A DNA stretch of 6,260 nucleotides from an uncultured Lachnoanaerobaculum sp. (GTDB lineage: Bacteria > Bacillota > Clostridia > Lachnospirales > Lachnospiraceae): NCBI GenBank assembly GCA_946999385.1, contig CAMQCZ010000040.1, positions 1 to 6,260 of the forward strand, read 5' to 3'. Made by a program: the position numbers and the translations under genes. Positions 5,206 through 6,260 of the stretch are shown here, one piece after another. The notes below the pieces were generated by a model. The model was not told where the DNA came from, did not search any database, and worked only from the letters and a program-made list of their open reading frames with translations. Every line of letters starts with the position of its first letter. Positions within the stretch are counted from its first letter, which is position 1.

Positions 5206-6231
5206 ATGAATTTTTTAAAAACAAATTTTAAAGGGATAATTTTTTGTATATTACTTGCTATTCCTTGTGATTTGATAGGAAAAAAATTTCCTATAGTCGG
5301 TGGAGCCGTTATTGCTATTTTGTCAGGTATGCTGATAGGGCATTTTTACAAAGACAAGAAAAGCCTTGACAGCGGAATTAGATTTACATCAAAAAAAATA
5401 TTACAATTTGCAGTCATTTTACTTGGATTTGGTATGGATTTAAATGTAGTTATGCACACGGGCAAACAATCATTGCCTATTATAGCTTCAACTATTTTTA
5501 TTTCTCTTTTTATAGCTTTTATTTTATCTAAGCTTATGAATATTTCAAAAAATATATCAATACTTGTAGGAGTAGGTTCTTCGATTTGCGGTGGTTCTGC
5601 AATAGCTGCAACAGCACCTATTATAGATGCTGATGATGAAGAGGTTGCACAGGCAATATCCGTTATATTTTTATTCAATGTATTGGCGGCATTGATATTT
5701 CCAAGTCTGGGAGCTTTTTTGGGCTTTAATCATGGGGCTGAGGCTTTCGGAATTTTTGCCGGAACTGCTATTAATGACACCTCATCGGTAACGGCGGCAG
5801 CTACAACATGGGACAATATTTATAATTTAGGGGCACAAACGCTTGATAAGGCTGTAACCGTAAAGCTTACCAGAACCTTGGCTATTATTCCAATAACATT
5901 ATTTTTAGCATTTTTAAGCTCAAGGCAGTCAGGTGATAAGGGAAAAAAAGTTTCTATAAAGCATGTTTTTCCATTTTTTATTTTATATTTTATACTTGCG
6001 GCTCTTATAACTACAGTAGCAGTCAGCTATAATATACCGATAGAGGTATTTAAGCCTTTAAAGGAATTATCAAAATTTTGTATTGTAACAGCTATGCTTG
6101 CCATAGGCTTACATGCTGATATTGTAAAGCTTATAAAAACGGGCACTAAGCCTATTTTGATGGGGCTTTTATGTTGGCTGGGTATAATAATATTAACACT
6201 TTTTATGCAACATATCTTAGGAATATGGTAA
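5206..6231 (+). CDS. yeiH: YeiH family putative sulfate/sulfite exporter
   Basis: This gene encodes a 341-residue polytopic inner-membrane protein of the YeiH/YadS family (UPF0324, Cons_hypoth698), commonly named putative sulfate exporter family transporter. Around ten hydrophobic segments alternate with short loops. The family signatures are ILLGFGMDL (71-79), GVGSSICGGSAIAATAPI (122-139) followed by an acidic DADDEE loop, FAGTAINDTSSVTAA (184-198) and KLTRTLAIIP (220-229). These conserved Gly/Ser/Asn-rich segments break the helices and probably line the transport path. The length is normal and the gene is complete, ending in Trp-TAA. The start ATG follows GAGGTGA directly, and only 11 bases separate it from the stop of the flavoprotein gene, so the two are co-transcribed and probably co-translated at matched levels. 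Family members are linked to sulfur metabolism by genomic context more than by direct transport assays, so substrate and direction are inferred. Confidence 0.9.
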   Translation: MNFLKTNFKGIIFCILLAIPCDLIGKKFPIVGGAVIAILSGMLIGHFYKDKKSLDSGIRFTSKKILQFAVILLGFGMDLNVVMHTGKQSLPIIASTIFISLFIAFILSKLMNISKNISILVGVGSSICGGSAIAATAPIIDADDEEVAQAISVIFLFNVLAALIFPSLGAFLGFNHGAEAFGIFAGTAINDTSSVTAAATTWDNIYNLGAQTLDKAVTVKLTRTLAIIPITLFLAFLSSRQSGDKGKKVSIKHVFPFFILYFILAALITTVAVSYNIPIEVFKPLKELSKFCIVTAMLAIGLHADIVKLIKTGTKPILMGLLCWLGIIILTLFMQHILGIW

Positions 6232-6260
6232 TTGATACAAGTATTATACCAATTTATTAT
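6227..6260 (+). terminator. possible weak terminator at the end of the operon
   Basis: GGTA and TGATA (with a 2-base bulge between) can pair with TATTA and TACC around a CAAG loop, overlapping the yeiH stop codon. AATTTATTAT follows, not a clean T-run. The stem is A+T-rich and the window ends here, so termination is uncertain. Confidence 0.22.

Noticed and set aside
5346..5678. A minus-strand open frame inside yeiH
   Set aside because: It is a shadow of the conserved YeiH transmembrane region; the plus-strand protein accounts for the sequence.

Overview
This is a strongly A+T-rich chromosomal segment with well-formed ribosome binding sites (AAGGAG, AGGAGG, GAGGTGA) and TATAAT-type promoters. 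Together with a LytTR-domain regulator, a Gram-positive-type BrnQ carrier and a ROK kinase, it suggests a low-GC Firmicute, most likely a Clostridia-like anaerobe. The genus cannot be named from this window. TGG encodes Trp and TGA is used as a stop, so the standard bacterial code applies. There is no rRNA, tRNA, CRISPR array or recognisable insertion sequence.

Left part (1-1912): the minus strand carries the first 78 codons of a small LytTR-domain DNA-binding protein that runs off the left edge. Upstream of it, also on the minus strand, is brnQ, a branched-chain amino acid carrier, with a terminator between the two. A 236-base, very A+T-rich divergent interval holds the brnQ promoter region, an extended -10 promoter for the next gene, and several perfect inverted repeats that could be operators.

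Middle (1913-3269): the plus strand encodes a ROK-family sugar kinase lacking the usual ROK zinc-site cysteines. It is followed by about 460 bases holding an unrecognised small reading frame interrupted by one in-frame TGA, probably a decaying gene. A strong Shine-Dalgarno sequence without a usable start codon lies at the end of the kinase gene. A 15-bp hairpin closes this stretch and sits between convergent transcripts.

Right part (3270-6260): this looks like one functional module. A LysR-type regulator of the CysL/YeiE kind (minus) is divergent from a two-gene operon (plus). The operon encodes a thioredoxin-reductase-like FAD protein and a YeiH-family membrane transporter (putative sulfate/sulfite exporter family), 11 bases apart. 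The FAD protein keeps both dinucleotide folds and the C-terminal GD...RQV motif. It lacks the CxxC redox pair and the HRRxxxR NADPH signature, so it is not an ordinary thioredoxin reductase. Back-to-back promoters lie in the 68 bases between lysR and the extended -10 of the operon, overlaid by a 9-bp inverted repeat spanning 60 bases, as expected for an autoregulating LysR protein. The working inference is a regulated sulfur-compound (sulfite-like) response and export unit with an unusual flavoprotein. It is the most interesting part of the window.
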